From Agarivorans sp. Toyoura001 (GTDB lineage Bacteria; Pseudomonadota; Gammaproteobacteria; Enterobacterales; Celerinatantimonadaceae): DNA of 64,000 bases. This document shows, one piece after another, positions 51,808-62,141 of this stretch. Within the stretch, counting starts at the first letter, position 1; every line of letters starts with the position of its first letter. Location of the stretch: contig NZ_BJEQ01000002.1 in assembly GCF_005405585.1 (NCBI RefSeq), forward strand, positions 124,001 to 188,000, given 5' to 3'. The notes beneath the pieces are model-generated. The model did no database searches and was not told the DNA's origin. It was given only the letters and a program-made list of their open reading frames with translations. Both the position numbers and the translations under genes were made by a program.

Positions 51808-53008
51808 CGCGAGCAAGCCTCCGTTTGATATTGGCTTGAACTACAAAGTAGTCAAAAATTGGCGCAAACAAATTAGCAAACAAAATGGCCAACATCATGC
51901 CTTCAGGGAATGCTGGGTTAACTACACGAATTAACACCACCATCAAACCAATTAAACCGCCGTACCACCACTTACCTTTATTGGTAAATGACGCAGATAC
52001 TGGGTCAGTAGCCATAAAGAACATACCTAGCGCAAAGCCACCTAATACAAGGTGCCAATGAGGCGGTAATTGGAACATCATGTTGCTATCTGAACCTACT
52101 GCGTTCAACAGTAAGCTGGTTGCGACCATGCCTACCATTACACCAGCTACAATGCGCCAAGACGCGATACGGGTAAAGATAAGGAACAAACCGCCTAGCG
52201 CTAGCAAGAAGGTTGAGGTTTCACCGCTAGATCCTTGGATGAATCCAAAGAATGCATCGCTCCAAGTAATACCTTGAGCCACTAGACCTTGCATGCCTTC
52301 TGCGGCTACTACACTTAGCGCTGTAGCACCAGAGTAACCGTCTACCGCTGTCCATACAGCATCACCTGAGATAGCCGTTGGGTAAGCAAAGAATAAAAAT
52401 GCACGGCCAGCTAGTGCTGGGTTTAAGAAGTTTTTACCGGTTCCGCCAAATACTTCTTTCGCGACAACCACACCAAAGGTAATACCTAGTGCAACTTGCC
52501 ATAAAGGCATAGTGGCGGGCAGAGTGAGCGCAAACAAGATAGAAGTAACAAAGAAACCTTCGTTAACTTCATGGCCACGAACCGAGGCGAACAATACTTC
52601 CCAAAATCCACCCACAGCAAATGCCGTTAGGTAAATAGGTAGGAAGAAAATCGCGCCGTAAATCATTGACGATATCCAGCCAGCGTCAGCCCCTGTAGGA
52701 ACCCCTAACATCGCTATCAAAGCACCATGCCAATCGTTTGGTACTGCGTAACCAGCGATAATTGCGTCGTTTGCTTGAATACCCGCATTGTACATACCAA
52801 AGAACATGGCAGGCATTAAGGCAACCCAAACAAAAATCATGATGCGCTTTAAATCAATCGCATCACGTACGTGGGTGTTTTTCTTCGTCACTAAACCAGG
52901 AGAGTACAAGAAAGTAGCCGTGGCTTCGTAAAGCGCAAACCATTTCTCGTGTTTGCCACCCGGCATGAACTGAGGTTCAATTTTTTCAATATATTGCTTA
53001 AGACTCAT
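51797..53008 (-). CDS. nqrB: Na+-NQR subunit B
   Basis: 403 residues, about ten TM helices; the sodium- and quinone-related core subunit. FMN is bound to Thr in '[13 protein letters not shown]', the target of ApbE. '[15 protein letters not shown]' and '[10 protein letters not shown]' are typical. It starts 2 nt after nqrA ends, so it is coupled to it. Confidence 0.98.
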   Translation of the reverse strand: MSLKQYIEKIEPQFMPGGKHEKWFALYEATATFLYSPGLVTKKNTHVRDAIDLKRIMIFVWVALMPAMFFGMYNAGIQANDAIIAGYAVPNDWHGALIAMLGVPTGADAGWISSMIYGAIFFLPIYLTAFAVGGFWEVLFASVRGHEVNEGFFVTSILFALTLPATMPLWQVALGITFGVVVAKEVFGGTGKNFLNPALAGRAFLFFAYPTAISGDAVWTAVDGYSGATALSVVAAEGMQGLVAQGITWSDAFFGFIQGSSGETSTFLLALGGLFLIFTRIASWRIVAGVMVGMVATSLLLNAVGSDSNMMFQLPPHWHLVLGGFALGMFFMATDPVSASFTNKGKWWYGGLIGLMVVLIRVVNPAFPEGMMLAILFANLFAPIFDYFVVQANIKRRLARDGQ

Positions 53009-53010
53009 GC

Positions 53011-54351
53011 TTAACCTTCCTTCTCAATCTTGGTCAAACAATCACGAAGTACGCTGCCGTACTCGTATTTGCCTGGACAGACAAAGGTACATAGCGCTAA
53101 ATCTTCTTCATCTAGCTCTAAACAGCCTAGTTGTTGAGCACTGTCGGTATCGTTTGACAATAAGTCACGAAGCAATAATGTAGGAAGAATATCCAAAGGC
53201 ATTACTCGTTCATACTGACCAATTGGCACCATCGCCCGTGAACTACCACCGGTAGTGGTGGTTAACGAGAACAACTTGCTCTTGTTTAAACCCGATACAA
53301 ACAATCTCGCTAATGAGAACTTGTTCGTGCCTGGAACAGCCCAACCCATAAATTCTTTTTCGTAGCCTTCTTCAAGCGCCACGACTTGCTGATGGTAACG
53401 GCCAATAAATGCGTGCGGACCCGAAGCATGGTTGCCCATTAATACGGTACCGGAAATAACGCGGTGCTCGCCATCTACCAATTCACCATCTATCAATTGA
53501 TCAACATCAGCACCTAACTCAGTGCGAATTAAGCGTGGCTCTTTTACAACGGGTCCAGCTAAAGACACTACACGTTGGTTGTAAATTTTACCGCTTGCAA
53601 TTAAGTGGCCCAAGGCGATGACTTCTTGGTAAGCAATCGACCATACCGTGCGCTGAGCACTGGCAGGTTTTAAGCTATGAATGTGTGTTCCAGCTAAGCC
53701 GGCAGGGTGAGGCCCAGCAAACACATGCTCTTGTACACGAGCCGCATCTGATTGAGGTAAGCTTTCGCTTCCCTTACATACAAATACTTCACCAGAAGTT
53801 AATCGAGACAAAACACGTAAGCCTGTTAAATAAGCACTTTGGTCTTGGTCAATAACCACTTTAGGGTCGGCAGCGAGAGGGTTAGTGTCGATGGCGGTAA
53901 CAAAGATAGCAGAAGGTTCTGAGTCTACTGCGGGTACTTTGCTATATGGACGCGTTCTAAAACCAGCCCATTGGCCAGATTTTACTAACTTGTCAACAAT
54001 CGTTGCGCGTTCTGCGCTATCGATTTCGGCATCGCTGAGAGCACCAAAATCGATGCTATCGCCTGCTTGTTTTTCAATAACAACAGACTGCAACACACGT
54101 TGGGCGCCACGGTTAACTTCTTGAACAACGCCAGCACACGGTGCAGTAAATACAACGCCGGGGTTCTTTTTGTCTTCGAACAACGTCTGACCTTGGCTTA
54201 CCACATCACCCACTCGAACTTTCATTGTAGGGCGCATGCCTACATAATCTTCTCCGAGTACAGCAACTCTGGTAACAATAGACGCGTCTACTATTTGCTG
54301 TTTGGGACCGCCTTTAATAGGCAGATCCAATCCTTTTTTTATTGTAATCAT
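53011..54351 (-). CDS. nqrA: Na+-NQR subunit A
   Basis: 446 residues, a cytoplasmic-side peripheral subunit that contributes to quinone binding. Typical N-terminus '[17 protein letters not shown]' and motif '[25 protein letters not shown]'-type region (about 114-138), ending '[20 protein letters not shown]'. First gene of the operon nqrABCDEF-apbE-nqrM, which runs without any gap over 31 nt. The upstream 298 nt carries two palindromes and presumably the promoter. Confidence 0.98.
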   Translation of the reverse strand: MITIKKGLDLPIKGGPKQQIVDASIVTRVAVLGEDYVGMRPTMKVRVGDVVSQGQTLFEDKKNPGVVFTAPCAGVVQEVNRGAQRVLQSVVIEKQAGDSIDFGALSDAEIDSAERATIVDKLVKSGQWAGFRTRPYSKVPAVDSEPSAIFVTAIDTNPLAADPKVVIDQDQSAYLTGLRVLSRLTSGEVFVCKGSESLPQSDAARVQEHVFAGPHPAGLAGTHIHSLKPASAQRTVWSIAYQEVIALGHLIASGKIYNQRVVSLAGPVVKEPRLIRTELGADVDQLIDGELVDGEHRVISGTVLMGNHASGPHAFIGRYHQQVVALEEGYEKEFMGWAVPGTNKFSLARLFVSGLNKSKLFSLTTTTGGSSRAMVPIGQYERVMPLDILPTLLLRDLLSNDTDSAQQLGCLELDEEDLALCTFVCPGKYEYGSVLRDCLTKIEKEG

Positions 54352-54552
54352 ACTCTCTTACACATGTGTTGGGTTGGAAGACGAGCGATGATTTCCATGT
54401 AACTTTAGTACTCCAAATGAGGTAGTTAAGCTAACAAGTCTTAGACATTTAACTAACAAGCCACAGAAATCGCGAGTATTCTAGCACCAATTAATCCTAT
54501 TTCTCCAAAGAAAAAGGCCAAAAATCTAACCTATTCGACTTAAGTGTTAGCG

Positions 54553-54579
54553 GTTTGTTAACAAACTTGTAAAACAAGT
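54553..54579. promoter_or_regulatory. adjacent palindromes upstream of nqrA
   Basis: A perfect 14-bp palindrome GTTTGTTAACAAAC (54553-54566) touches ACTTGT-AAA-ACAAGT (54565-54579). They lie about 200 nt upstream of nqrA and 71 nt downstream of the dctP-like stop. They may be a regulator binding site for nqr or a weak end of the dctP transcript. Confidence 0.4.
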
Positions 54580-54649
54580 CAAGCAAGCACCAAGCAAAGC
54601 TCAAATTGCTGACAAATCACCCAATTCTGAAAAATCGAGTATTTATAGC

Positions 54650-55720
54650 TTATTCTAAGGTTGTAGGATCCAATTCCACTTGATTGTACTTAAGCACCCC
54701 AAATTGGAATCGTTGATAACTATTGAGAACCTTTTCAAAAAAACGATCCTGCTGAGCTAACTGTTGGATCACCTCAACGCTGTAGTCTTTTAATAAAGCG
54801 AGCACGTCATCGGGAAAAGCAACAACTTCCACTCCGTGCTCGTTGGCCAGCACATTTAATGCTTCTATATTGTAGACCACATATTCATTGAGGGTTTCTT
54901 GATTAACCACTTTCGTGGCGTTTTCAATTATTCTCTGTAAATCAACAGGCAAGGCGGCAAAAGCGTCTTGATTAACCACAAACTCTAAGGTGGTACTTGG
55001 CTCATGCCAACCAGGGTAATAATAATATTTAGCCACTTTATGAAAACCAAATGCCAAGTCGTTATAAGGCCCAACCCATTCAACGGCATCCAGCTCACCA
55101 GATTGTAGAGCGGTATACAATTCTCCTGCGGGAAGATTGGTGGGCAAGCCCCCCGCTAATTCAAGTACTTTCCCGCCTAAACCAGGGATGCGCATTTTAA
55201 GTTGCTTAAAATCGTTAATCGAAGAGACTTTTTTGTTATACCAGCCGCCCATTTGTGCGTCGGTATTACCACCAGGAAAGGGAATTAAGTTATGCGGGGC
55301 ATAAAGCTCCTGCCAAAGCGCTAAGCCACCACCTAAATACAACCAAGCATTAAGTTCTTTAGCGCTCATACCAAAAGGCACTGAACTAAAAAATACCGCT
55401 GCTGGCAACTCATTCTGCCAATAATAGGCCGCGCTATGGCCCATTTCAGCATCCCCCGCAGACACAACCTTAAATACATCCAGTGCTGGGTATAACTCTC
55501 CGGCACCATATACTTTGATGTCTAAGCGGCCATTGCTCATGGCTTTTACTTCTTCAGCGAAGCGGTCGGGAGCAGAACCTAAACCGGGTAAATGCTTAGG
55601 CCAAGAGGTGATTAAGGTCCAACTGTACTCGGCTTTTTGCTGCTGAGGATCAGCTCCCTGCTGATCAATACAGCCAACTAACAGCCAAGTTAGCACAACC
55701 ACTTTTATTACTATCCGCAT
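54650..55720 (-). CDS. TRAP-type dicarboxylate transporter substrate-binding lipoprotein (DctP-like)
   Basis: 356 residues. Lipobox LLVGC, so it is membrane-anchored rather than freely periplasmic as most DctP proteins are. The DctP signature is seen in 'TSWPKHLPGLGSAPDRFAEE', 'VFKVVSAGDAEMGHSAAYYW', 'MRIPGLGGKVLELAGGLPTN' (Arg for carboxylate binding) and 'GELDAVEWVGPYNDLAFG'. No dctQ or dctM membrane genes lie beside it, so partners must be elsewhere or it acts as a sensor. It is 46 nt downstream of bolA. Confidence 0.88.
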   Translation of the reverse strand: MRIVIKVVVLTWLLVGCIDQQGADPQQQKAEYSWTLITSWPKHLPGLGSAPDRFAEEVKAMSNGRLDIKVYGAGELYPALDVFKVVSAGDAEMGHSAAYYWQNELPAAVFFSSVPFGMSAKELNAWLYLGGGLALWQELYAPHNLIPFPGGNTDAQMGGWYNKKVSSINDFKQLKMRIPGLGGKVLELAGGLPTNLPAGELYTALQSGELDAVEWVGPYNDLAFGFHKVAKYYYYPGWHEPSTTLEFVVNQDAFAALPVDLQRIIENATKVVNQETLNEYVVYNIEALNVLANEHGVEVVAFPDDVLALLKDYSVEVIQQLAQQDRFFEKVLNSYQRFQFGVLKYNQVELDPTTLE

Positions 55721-55766
55721 TAAACATTCCTTATTTGATGCAGCAATGAGGTCAATCTACTAAGTC

Positions 55767-56072
55767 CTAGCTTCCGCCGCGGCACTTTGGAGAGGCTGGA
55801 GCATTTTGCTGTTCAGCCCATTGGCTTGGCGTATAAGTGTGCATAGCCAAGGCATGAATATCGTTTTGTAATTCATTTGCTAACAACTGGTTTACCGCTC
55901 GATGGCGTTGCAATAAGCGTTTACCTTCAAACTCGGTGCTAACAATAGTGACTTTAAAATGGCTCTCTGAACCTGCAGGCACGTTATGCATATTGCTTTC
56001 GTTTACCACCTCTAAGTAGCTAGGAGAAAAGTGTTGCTGCAATTTGTCGGTAATCAGTGTTTCAACGCGCAT
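55767..56072 (-). CDS. bolA: BolA family protein
   Basis: 101 residues. The BolA fold is recognised from '[19 protein letters not shown]', '[19 protein letters not shown]' and '[11 protein letters not shown]' with the conserved His ('RHRAV') that, with monothiol glutaredoxin, binds a [2Fe-2S] cluster. It acts in Fe-S/redox regulation and stress morphology. In Vibrio bolA lies next to nqrA; here a DctP gene intervenes. 20 nt after the AlkB-like gene. Confidence 0.95.
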   Translation of the reverse strand: MRVETLITDKLQQHFSPSYLEVVNESNMHNVPAGSESHFKVTIVSTEFEGKRLLQRHRAVNQLLANELQNDIHALAMHTYTPSQWAEQQNAPASPKCRGGS

Positions 56073-56092
56073 TAATAGTCCCTGTATTTGGT

Positions 56093-56680
56093 TTAACTCA
56101 AAGGCATTGTATATCGAAACGTTAAATTGATCCTTGGCTGTTTCACTCTTAGTGCTTTGGGCAAGCTATGTTGCCATTGCTGCTGGCATAAACCATTCAT
56201 AATGAGTAAATCACCACTTTCTAAAAGGTACTCATGTTTATGGTTCTCAACTTTATTACGGAACAAAAACCGTCTTGGCTCACCCAAGCTTAGTGACGCA
56301 ATAACCGGGCGTTCGCCTAACTGCTTTTCATTATCACTATGCCAGCCCATATAATCATGGCCGTCTCGATAATAGTTAAGCAAAACACTATTAAACTGTT
56401 GCTGGCATTTGTGCTGCACCGCCAACTTTATAGGCATTAAAAAGCTTGGCCAAGGAGTAGGTGCTCGCCACTCTCCAGAGTAACGATAGGCTGTATTGGC
56501 GTCGCCAATCCACAGAGACAAACGGGGTTCGAGGCAGGTTTTGCCAAATATTTTAATCTGGTGCTGCTGCCAAGGGAGCTTATGCAGCATGTGTTGGTAT
56601 GCTAAGGCGCAGGCCTCAGAGTTTAACCATTGCCGATGATGGACAATTTCTTTGATGGCGATATCTTCTGCGAACAGCAC
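56093..56680 (-). CDS. AlkB-like 2OG-Fe(II) oxygenase (DNA/RNA dealkylation)
   Basis: 195 residues. The Fe ligands are His and Asp of 'MGWHSDNEK' and a later His in 'WQHSLPKA'; the 2-oxoglutarate-binding RINLTFRY motif is intact near the C-terminus. '[14 protein letters not shown]' is the typical beta strand before the distal His. Such short AlkB proteins oxidatively demethylate alkylated bases (AlkB/ALKBH2-like) or RNA. First gene of a run with bolA. Confidence 0.92.
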   Translation of the reverse strand: MLFAEDIAIKEIVHHRQWLNSEACALAYQHMLHKLPWQQHQIKIFGKTCLEPRLSLWIGDANTAYRYSGEWRAPTPWPSFLMPIKLAVQHKCQQQFNSVLLNYYRDGHDYMGWHSDNEKQLGERPVIASLSLGEPRRFLFRNKVENHKHEYLLESGDLLIMNGLCQQQWQHSLPKALRVKQPRINLTFRYTMPLS

Positions 56681-56778
56681 TTATTACAACCTACATCCAT
56701 AAGGGTGTTGCTTTAGTTTAGCCCTCAACTTAGTTACACTGCAGCCACTATTCAAGGCCTGCACGTTACAAATCCAAT

Positions 56779-57921
56779 ATGAGTCAAGATTTGCAAATAA
56801 ACTCGCTCAGTTTGAGCTTATCACGTTACCCCAAAGACGCGGCTAGCGACTTGCGAGCATGGAATGCAGCCGACGAACTTCTGATTGAATTCGCCGCTGA
56901 GCTTTCAACTATTCCACAACATATCTTAATCATTAATGATGAATTTGGTGCTCTAGCGTGTGCCTTACTGGCTAATCCCAACTTTGCCAATAGCCATATT
57001 AGTTGGTTAAGTGACTCATTCATTGCGCAACAAGCACTCGCACAAAACCTACAGGTAAACGCGCTAGATGCAAGCCAGTGTTTAACCCTGCTCTCTAGCA
57101 CAGACACCATGCCAAAGGCTGAACTGGTACTAATGCGTTTACCCAAAAGCCTAAATTACTTAGAGCACCAGCTCATTGGCTTACAACAAAGCTTGAGTAA
57201 CGATTCGCAGTTGGCATGTGGTGCGATGGTAAAAGGTTTGCCTAAATCGGTATTTGGCTTATTTGAGAAGCACATTGGCAGTGTGACGACCTCACTGGCC
57301 AAAAAGAAAGCCCGTTTGTTATTTGGCCATTATGCAGGGGGAAAGTCTGCAGCGCTTTACCCTAAAGCTTGGAACATTGCTGAATACAAATGGCAGTTAA
57401 ATGATCACGCCAATGTATTTTGCTTTGGGAAATTCGATATCGGCACGCGCTTTCTATTAGAACACTTCCCCCAAGGTGAATTTGAATCGGTAATTGATTT
57501 GGGCTGCGGCAATGGTTTATTGGGTTTACATGCTTTAAGCCTATACCCCAATGCCCGAGTTAGCTTTTGTGATGAATCAGCAATGGCGCTGGCTTCTGCC
57601 AAAAACAATGTGGCGCTAAACCAACCAGAACACCTGACTCGCTGTAGCTTTAATCACGATAATGCACTGCAGCATCAAGCTGATGAAAGCGCTGATTTAG
57701 TATTATGTAACCCGCCCTTTCATCAACAAAACACCATTTCTAGCCACATTGCTCAACAAATGTTCAAAGACGCCAAGCGCTGTTTACGGGCTGGCGGCAA
57801 GCTAATTGTGGTGGCAAATAGACACTTAGGCTATCACCCACTATTAAAATCTTACTTTGGTGGTTATAAGTTACTGGCGAGCAATAACAAATTTGTTATT
57901 CTGAGCAGCACTAAGCGTTAA
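56779..57921 (+). CDS. rlmG: 23S rRNA (guanine-1835 N2)-methyltransferase
   Basis: 380 residues: an N-terminal degenerate methyltransferase-like domain and a C-terminal catalytic one with 'SVIDLGCGNGLLGL' (SAM-binding motif I) and 'LVLCNPPFHQQ' (NPPF catalytic motif). Length and double-domain layout match RlmG (formerly YgjO) rather than the related RsmC. It methylates G1835 of 23S rRNA. Divergent from the AlkB-bolA genes and followed 22 nt later by yajG. Confidence 0.93.
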   Translation: MSQDLQINSLSLSLSRYPKDAASDLRAWNAADELLIEFAAELSTIPQHILIINDEFGALACALLANPNFANSHISWLSDSFIAQQALAQNLQVNALDASQCLTLLSSTDTMPKAELVLMRLPKSLNYLEHQLIGLQQSLSNDSQLACGAMVKGLPKSVFGLFEKHIGSVTTSLAKKKARLLFGHYAGGKSAALYPKAWNIAEYKWQLNDHANVFCFGKFDIGTRFLLEHFPQGEFESVIDLGCGNGLLGLHALSLYPNARVSFCDESAMALASAKNNVALNQPEHLTRCSFNHDNALQHQADESADLVLCNPPFHQQNTISSHIAQQMFKDAKRCLRAGGKLIVVANRHLGYHPLLKSYFGGYKLLASNNKFVILSSTKR

Positions 57922-57943
57922 TCAACCCATTAAGGTGAACAAC

Positions 57944-58525
57944 TTGAAAAGCCCGTTTTTGTTGCCCGCCCTGCTGTTAGGCGGTGTATTAGGCCTTAGC
58001 GCCTGTAGCAGCCAGCCTCAGCAAGTACAGTTACAACCCACGGTAAATCTCGATTCGGTCGCTCAACATTCGATCATAGCGGCAATAAAATCGCAGGATC
58101 TACGCAGCAACCGCTTTTTAATCAGCATTCATCAAGACGGTGAAGAGCAGGCTCAGTTAATTGCCAGCGGCAGCAACTTACGCCAAAGCATTGAGCAACA
58201 ACTATCAGCCTCTTGGCAGCAGCAAGGTGTGGGTTTTGTACCCGATTCGCCAAACTTAATTACCATTGAGCTACTTGAGCTTGCCAGTAAGGTCGAAGAA
58301 AGCAGTGTAAAACACACCGCTACTTCGACTATGCGAATTAAAGTCACGGTAGACACGCCGCATAAAACCTTAGCTAAACAATTTCGCTCAACCCACACCA
58401 ACGAGGGGGCGTTTTCGGTCAATGTAAATAAACAAGCCGACGCCATGAGCCAACAACTTTCAGAATTATTGACACAAATCGCCAGCGACCCGCAACTTAT
58501 TGAAGTATTGGAGTATCAACTATGA
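57944..58525 (+). CDS. yajG: YajG family lipoprotein
   Basis: About 193 residues. Lipobox LGLSACSS. The start is a TTG at 57944 with AAGGTG placed 6 nt upstream; a GTG at 57935 overlaps that ribosome site and is unlikely. YajG is an outer-membrane lipoprotein of unknown role. It overlaps the next gene by four nt (ATGA), and the order rlmG-yajG-ppi-ampG is a recognisable cluster; proximity to ampG suggests cell-wall recycling or lipoprotein function, which is inference. Confidence 0.88.
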   Translation: MKSPFLLPALLLGGVLGLSACSSQPQQVQLQPTVNLDSVAQHSIIAAIKSQDLRSNRFLISIHQDGEEQAQLIASGSNLRQSIEQQLSASWQQQGVGFVPDSPNLITIELLELASKVEESSVKHTATSTMRIKVTVDTPHKTLAKQFRSTHTNEGAFSVNVNKQADAMSQQLSELLTQIASDPQLIEVLEYQL

Positions 58526-59100
58526 CCTTGGGAATTTTTCGCACTAGCCTTTTTGCTTTAGCCTTTGCCGTACTTAGCCTACCCGCTGCAGCACAAACCT
58601 TAAAGTTCATCACCAATCAAGGTGAGTTTGAGATGGAACTTAAGCCAGAAGCCGCCCCCAAAACCGTCACTAACTTTATGCGTTACGTAGAAGACGGCAG
58701 CTATAAAGGCACCTTATTTCACCGCACTATTCCTGGCTTTATGGCACAGGCAGGTGGTTTCTCAATCAACTATGAAAAAGTAGACAGCTACCGTCCTGTT
58801 GAAAACGAATCTAAAACGGGTCTTAGCAATAAACGCGGCACAGTAGCAATGGCTCGAACCAACGACCCACACAGCGCCAGTCGCCAGTTTTTCATTAACG
58901 TTATCGACAATGCCTACCTAGACGGCAGCCCAAACAAGTTTGGTTACACGGTGTTTGCCGAAATCACTTCAGGCATGGACGTGGTAGATAGCATTGTAAA
59001 CAAGCCGACTAAAACCGGCCCTATTCCTGGCATGCGCAATGTGCCAGTAGAAAAAGTGATTATTGAAGATGTAATCGTGGTTGGCGAAGAACAACCTTAA
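58522..59100 (+). CDS. periplasmic cyclophilin-type peptidyl-prolyl cis-trans isomerase
   Basis: 192 residues with a signal peptide ending 'AAAQ', then the cyclophilin domain. Active-site residues are in 'LFHRTIPGFMAQAGGF' (Arg, Phe, Met, Gln) and 'SASRQFFINVIDN'. Resembles E. coli PpiA (190 residues). It speeds folding of exported proteins. Starts by ATGA overlap with yajG, followed 28 nt later by ampG. Confidence 0.94.
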   Translation: MTLGIFRTSLFALAFAVLSLPAAAQTLKFITNQGEFEMELKPEAAPKTVTNFMRYVEDGSYKGTLFHRTIPGFMAQAGGFSINYEKVDSYRPVENESKTGLSNKRGTVAMARTNDPHSASRQFFINVIDNAYLDGSPNKFGYTVFAEITSGMDVVDSIVNKPTKTGPIPGMRNVPVEKVIIEDVIVVGEEQP

Positions 59101-59128
59101 GTAAGCCTTAACCTCAACCGAGCATTAG

Positions 59129-60490
59129 ATGAATTCATCGCTAAATTGGTCACAAACCTTACGCTCTTACTTAGATAAGAGGTTGCTTTGGGTATTTATG
59201 CTCGGTTGCGCCAGCGGATTTCCGTGGGTGCTTATTGGTTCAAACATGTCGGGCTGGCTAACCGATGCCGGCCTTTCTCGCTCAGCGATTGGTTTTTTTG
59301 GCTCTGTATTTACCGTTTATGCCATTAACTTTTTATGGGCACCTTTGGTTGATAGGGTCAAACTGCCTATCTTGCATAACTGGCTAGGTCAGCGTCGCAG
59401 TTGGATTTTTCTCTGCCAAAGTATTGTATTGCTATGTACCTTTGGCATCGCTCAATTTGATCCCGCGAAAAGCCTAATGTTCACCTCTATGTTAGCGCTG
59501 TGTATTGCCACTGCGTCATCTACCCAAGATATCGCCATTGATGCTTACCGCATCGACAGTTTTTCTAGCAGTGACTCACATCGCTTACCGCAAGCCTCGG
59601 CCATGGCGGTGATTGGTTGGTGGACTGGTTATTCACTGCCTGGCTACTTAGCCTTTGTAAACGCAGACCAAATTGGTTGGAACGGCGTATACCTTGGCAT
59701 GTGCTTTATTGTTGCTTTGTTAATGTTATTTACGGTGTTAGTAAAAGAGCCCACTACTAACCGTGATGCCCTGCAACAACAAGCTGAACTGCGCCACGCC
59801 AAATACCTAGGCACAAAATCCCCCTTGGTAGCGTGGCTTACCGTTACCGTAGCCGAACCCTTCTTAGACTTTTTCCGCCGAAATGGCGTAAGAGTAGCGA
59901 TCACTCTGCTGCTATTTGTATTTCTATTTAAGATTGGCGAAGCCTTTTTAGGCCGCATGTCGATTACTTTTTACCGCGAAGTAGGTTTTAGTAACGACCA
60001 AATTGGCCATTACTCAAAACTAATTGGCTGGGGTGCAACGGTGGTATTTACCCTAGTCGGCAGTGCCTTTAATGTCCGTTTTGGCATTATTAGAGGGTTG
60101 ATTTTAGGCGGTATAGCCATGTCGGCCAGTAACTTAATGTTCGCTTGGATAGCATCGGTAGGGCCAGACGAACAGCTGTTTCTAGCCACCATCATCGTAG
60201 ACAACTTTACCAGTGCCTTTGCTACCGTAGCTTTTGTATCGTTCTTAACGGTGTTAACTGGGCAAGCCTTTTCGGCCACTCAGTATGCCTTGCTAGCAAG
60301 CTTAGGAAATTTAGGCCGCACCACCCTCGCCTCATTTAGCGGCAGCTTAGCCGACTTCCTTGATTCGTGGCCGCTGTTCTTTATTTTAACCGCGGTGATG
60401 GTGATCCCAAGCTTACTAATGCTAATAAGCTTACGCGGCTATTTCACAAAAATACTGCAGCACAACCAAAACAGTAAAAACAACACTTAG
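59129..60490 (+). CDS. ampG: muropeptide MFS permease AmpG
   Basis: 453 residues, twelve or more TM helices with a loop between the halves (about 200-250). The N-terminal 'LLWVFMLGCASGFPWVLIGS' and 'SSTQDIAIDAYRID' motif are diagnostic of AmpG. It imports anhydro-muropeptides from the periplasm for cell-wall recycling, which also feeds AmpC induction. Its stop overlaps the stop of the convergent sigma gene. Confidence 0.94.
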   Translation: MNSSLNWSQTLRSYLDKRLLWVFMLGCASGFPWVLIGSNMSGWLTDAGLSRSAIGFFGSVFTVYAINFLWAPLVDRVKLPILHNWLGQRRSWIFLCQSIVLLCTFGIAQFDPAKSLMFTSMLALCIATASSTQDIAIDAYRIDSFSSSDSHRLPQASAMAVIGWWTGYSLPGYLAFVNADQIGWNGVYLGMCFIVALLMLFTVLVKEPTTNRDALQQQAELRHAKYLGTKSPLVAWLTVTVAEPFLDFFRRNGVRVAITLLLFVFLFKIGEAFLGRMSITFYREVGFSNDQIGHYSKLIGWGATVVFTLVGSAFNVRFGIIRGLILGGIAMSASNLMFAWIASVGPDEQLFLATIIVDNFTSAFATVAFVSFLTVLTGQAFSATQYALLASLGNLGRTTLASFSGSLADFLDSWPLFFILTAVMVIPSLLMLISLRGYFTKILQHNQNSKNNT

Positions 60491-61743
60491 TCACCGTTAG
60501 TGTTATAGGCAGACAAGCGTTTCAGCAACAGTTGTTTAGTGTTTTCGGTGGGAGCTTGCGCCAAGGCTAACTCCGCGTTGTTAGTCGCTTGGCCTATTTC
60601 GCCGCAGCGATATTGTAAGTCTGCCAATACAGCAAACCAGTGATAGGAACGCTCTAACCACACGGGGAAATTGGCCGCATTAAGTACCCGTAAACCTTCG
60701 GCGGCGCCTTGCCACTCAGCTATAGCTATCGCTCGATTAAGAATATGAAAGGGTGAAGGGGCTATTTGCTCAAGCAACTGATAGCCCTGCACTACTTTTT
60801 GCCAATCAGTTTGCTGGTAACTCGGCGCTAAACAATGTTCAGCTGCAATCCCCGCCTCCACATGATACCGAGACAAACTCTCACCACTCGCAGAACGTTG
60901 CAAGTAAGCTAGCCCTTGGCGGATTATTTGTTGGTCCCACAGCGTGCGATTTTGCTCTTGCAATAACACCAAGCCTTGAGCGTTTTGCCTAGCCTGAATC
61001 CGCGAAAAGTTAAGTAGCATTAACGCCAATAACGCGTCAGTTTCAGGGCTGCCACCGATTGTACTTTTCGCTAGGGCTTGGCCTAAGCGAATCGCTTCTT
61101 CGCATAAATCATGGCGAATGGCTAAATCCTTATGTGATGACAAATACCCCTCAGTAAACATCAAATAAATCACCCGGTGCACAGCAGATAAACGGCTCGC
61201 CATGGTAGAAACGTCAACCCCATCAAGCTCTATTTTCTGAGCCTGTAAGTAGTGCTTGGCGCGGCTATAGCGTTTATAGGTATTTGCCTCACTAATAAAC
61301 AAGCGGTAGGCAATTTCTTCAATGCTAAAACCACACAAGCTTTTTAAAGTGAAGACCAACTGCGATTCAAGCGCTAAATCTTCATCACAGCTGATAAACA
61401 ACATCCGCAGCAACGCGTCATTTAACTCTCCACTTAAGGGCATGTCTTCGGGAGGGGTTGATGCATGATCTAGCTGCTCATGTAAGCGAGTTAGTTTTTG
61501 TAGCTTAAGTTGATTGCCTCGAATCTCAGACAGTGCATGCCGATAGGCCACCTGATATAACCAAGCCGAAGGCGTAGTTGGAGGCTTGGTTTTTGGCCAG
61601 TGTTCCAAGGCTTGCGCCATCGCCCATTGCACCGCATCGTTAGCCATATCTAGATGCTGCATACCTAATCGTCGCACTAATAACGCCACGAGCTGCCCAT
61701 ACTCGTGGCGAAATAGATGCTCTACATGAGCATCTATTTTCAC
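60487..61743 (-). CDS. ECF sigma factor of the ECF42 (SigJ-like, DUF6596) type
   Basis: 418 residues, far longer than a normal ECF sigma factor. Regions 2 and 4 occupy about residues 1-170 ('LDMANDAVQWAMAQALEHWP', 'PSAWLYQVAYRHALSEI', 'FSIEEIAYRLFISEANTYKRYSRA'), then a long TPR-like C-terminal extension ('LNRAIAIAEWQGAAEGLRVL', 'YHWFAVLADLQYRCGE') characteristic of ECF42. No anti-sigma is expected; ECF42 is paired with DGPF/YCII proteins, as here. GTG start overlaps the YCII stop (GTGA). A matching promoter lies upstream of the YCII gene. Confidence 0.9.
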   Translation of the reverse strand: MKIDAHVEHLFRHEYGQLVALLVRRLGMQHLDMANDAVQWAMAQALEHWPKTKPPTTPSAWLYQVAYRHALSEIRGNQLKLQKLTRLHEQLDHASTPPEDMPLSGELNDALLRMLFISCDEDLALESQLVFTLKSLCGFSIEEIAYRLFISEANTYKRYSRAKHYLQAQKIELDGVDVSTMASRLSAVHRVIYLMFTEGYLSSHKDLAIRHDLCEEAIRLGQALAKSTIGGSPETDALLALMLLNFSRIQARQNAQGLVLLQEQNRTLWDQQIIRQGLAYLQRSASGESLSRYHVEAGIAAEHCLAPSYQQTDWQKVVQGYQLLEQIAPSPFHILNRAIAIAEWQGAAEGLRVLNAANFPVWLERSYHWFAVLADLQYRCGEIGQATNNAELALAQAPTENTKQLLLKRLSAYNTNGD

Positions 61744-62084
61744 AGTGAGTTTATTTCTCTAATTTCAATACTCACACTGCTGCTTTCCACCATTGGGCTG
61801 GCTTGTATTACCGCTATCGCGGCTTCTTTATTAGCCGCACTGATTAGCATATAGCCGCCAATAACTTCTTTAAGCTCAATAAAAGGACCGTCTTTTACAC
61901 TGTCGTGACGCACTACCGCCCCTTCGCTACCTAGCTTGCTTCCCATATCAACAATATTATCGGCAAATTTAGTTTGCCAAGCTTGGTACTTGGCATACAT
62001 CACTTCCATATCTGAAGGTGACGGCTTTTCACAACCCTCGGCATTGTCACTGCGCAGCAGACACATATATTGTTTATTGCTCAT
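61740..62084 (-). CDS. YCII/DGPF-domain protein (ECF42 partner)
   Basis: 114 residues from the ATG at 62084 (AAGGAGAG, 5-nt spacer; a longer frame starts at 62135 without such a site). The YCII signature 'DGPFIELKEVIGGYML' gives the DGPF name, and 'YMCLLRSDNAEG' begins the fold. In other bacteria these proteins are co-transcribed with ECF42 sigma factors and are thought to feed them a signal or serve as targets; the biochemical role is unknown. Overlaps the sigma gene by 4 nt. Confidence 0.9.
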   Translation of the reverse strand: MSNKQYMCLLRSDNAEGCEKPSPSDMEVMYAKYQAWQTKFADNIVDMGSKLGSEGAVVRHDSVKDGPFIELKEVIGGYMLISAANKEAAIAVIQASPMVESSSVSIEIREINSL

Positions 62085-62141
62085 CGTTACTCTCCTTGAT
62101 GCTAATTGAGCCAGTGGAACAAACTCCTCTGACAATACTAT

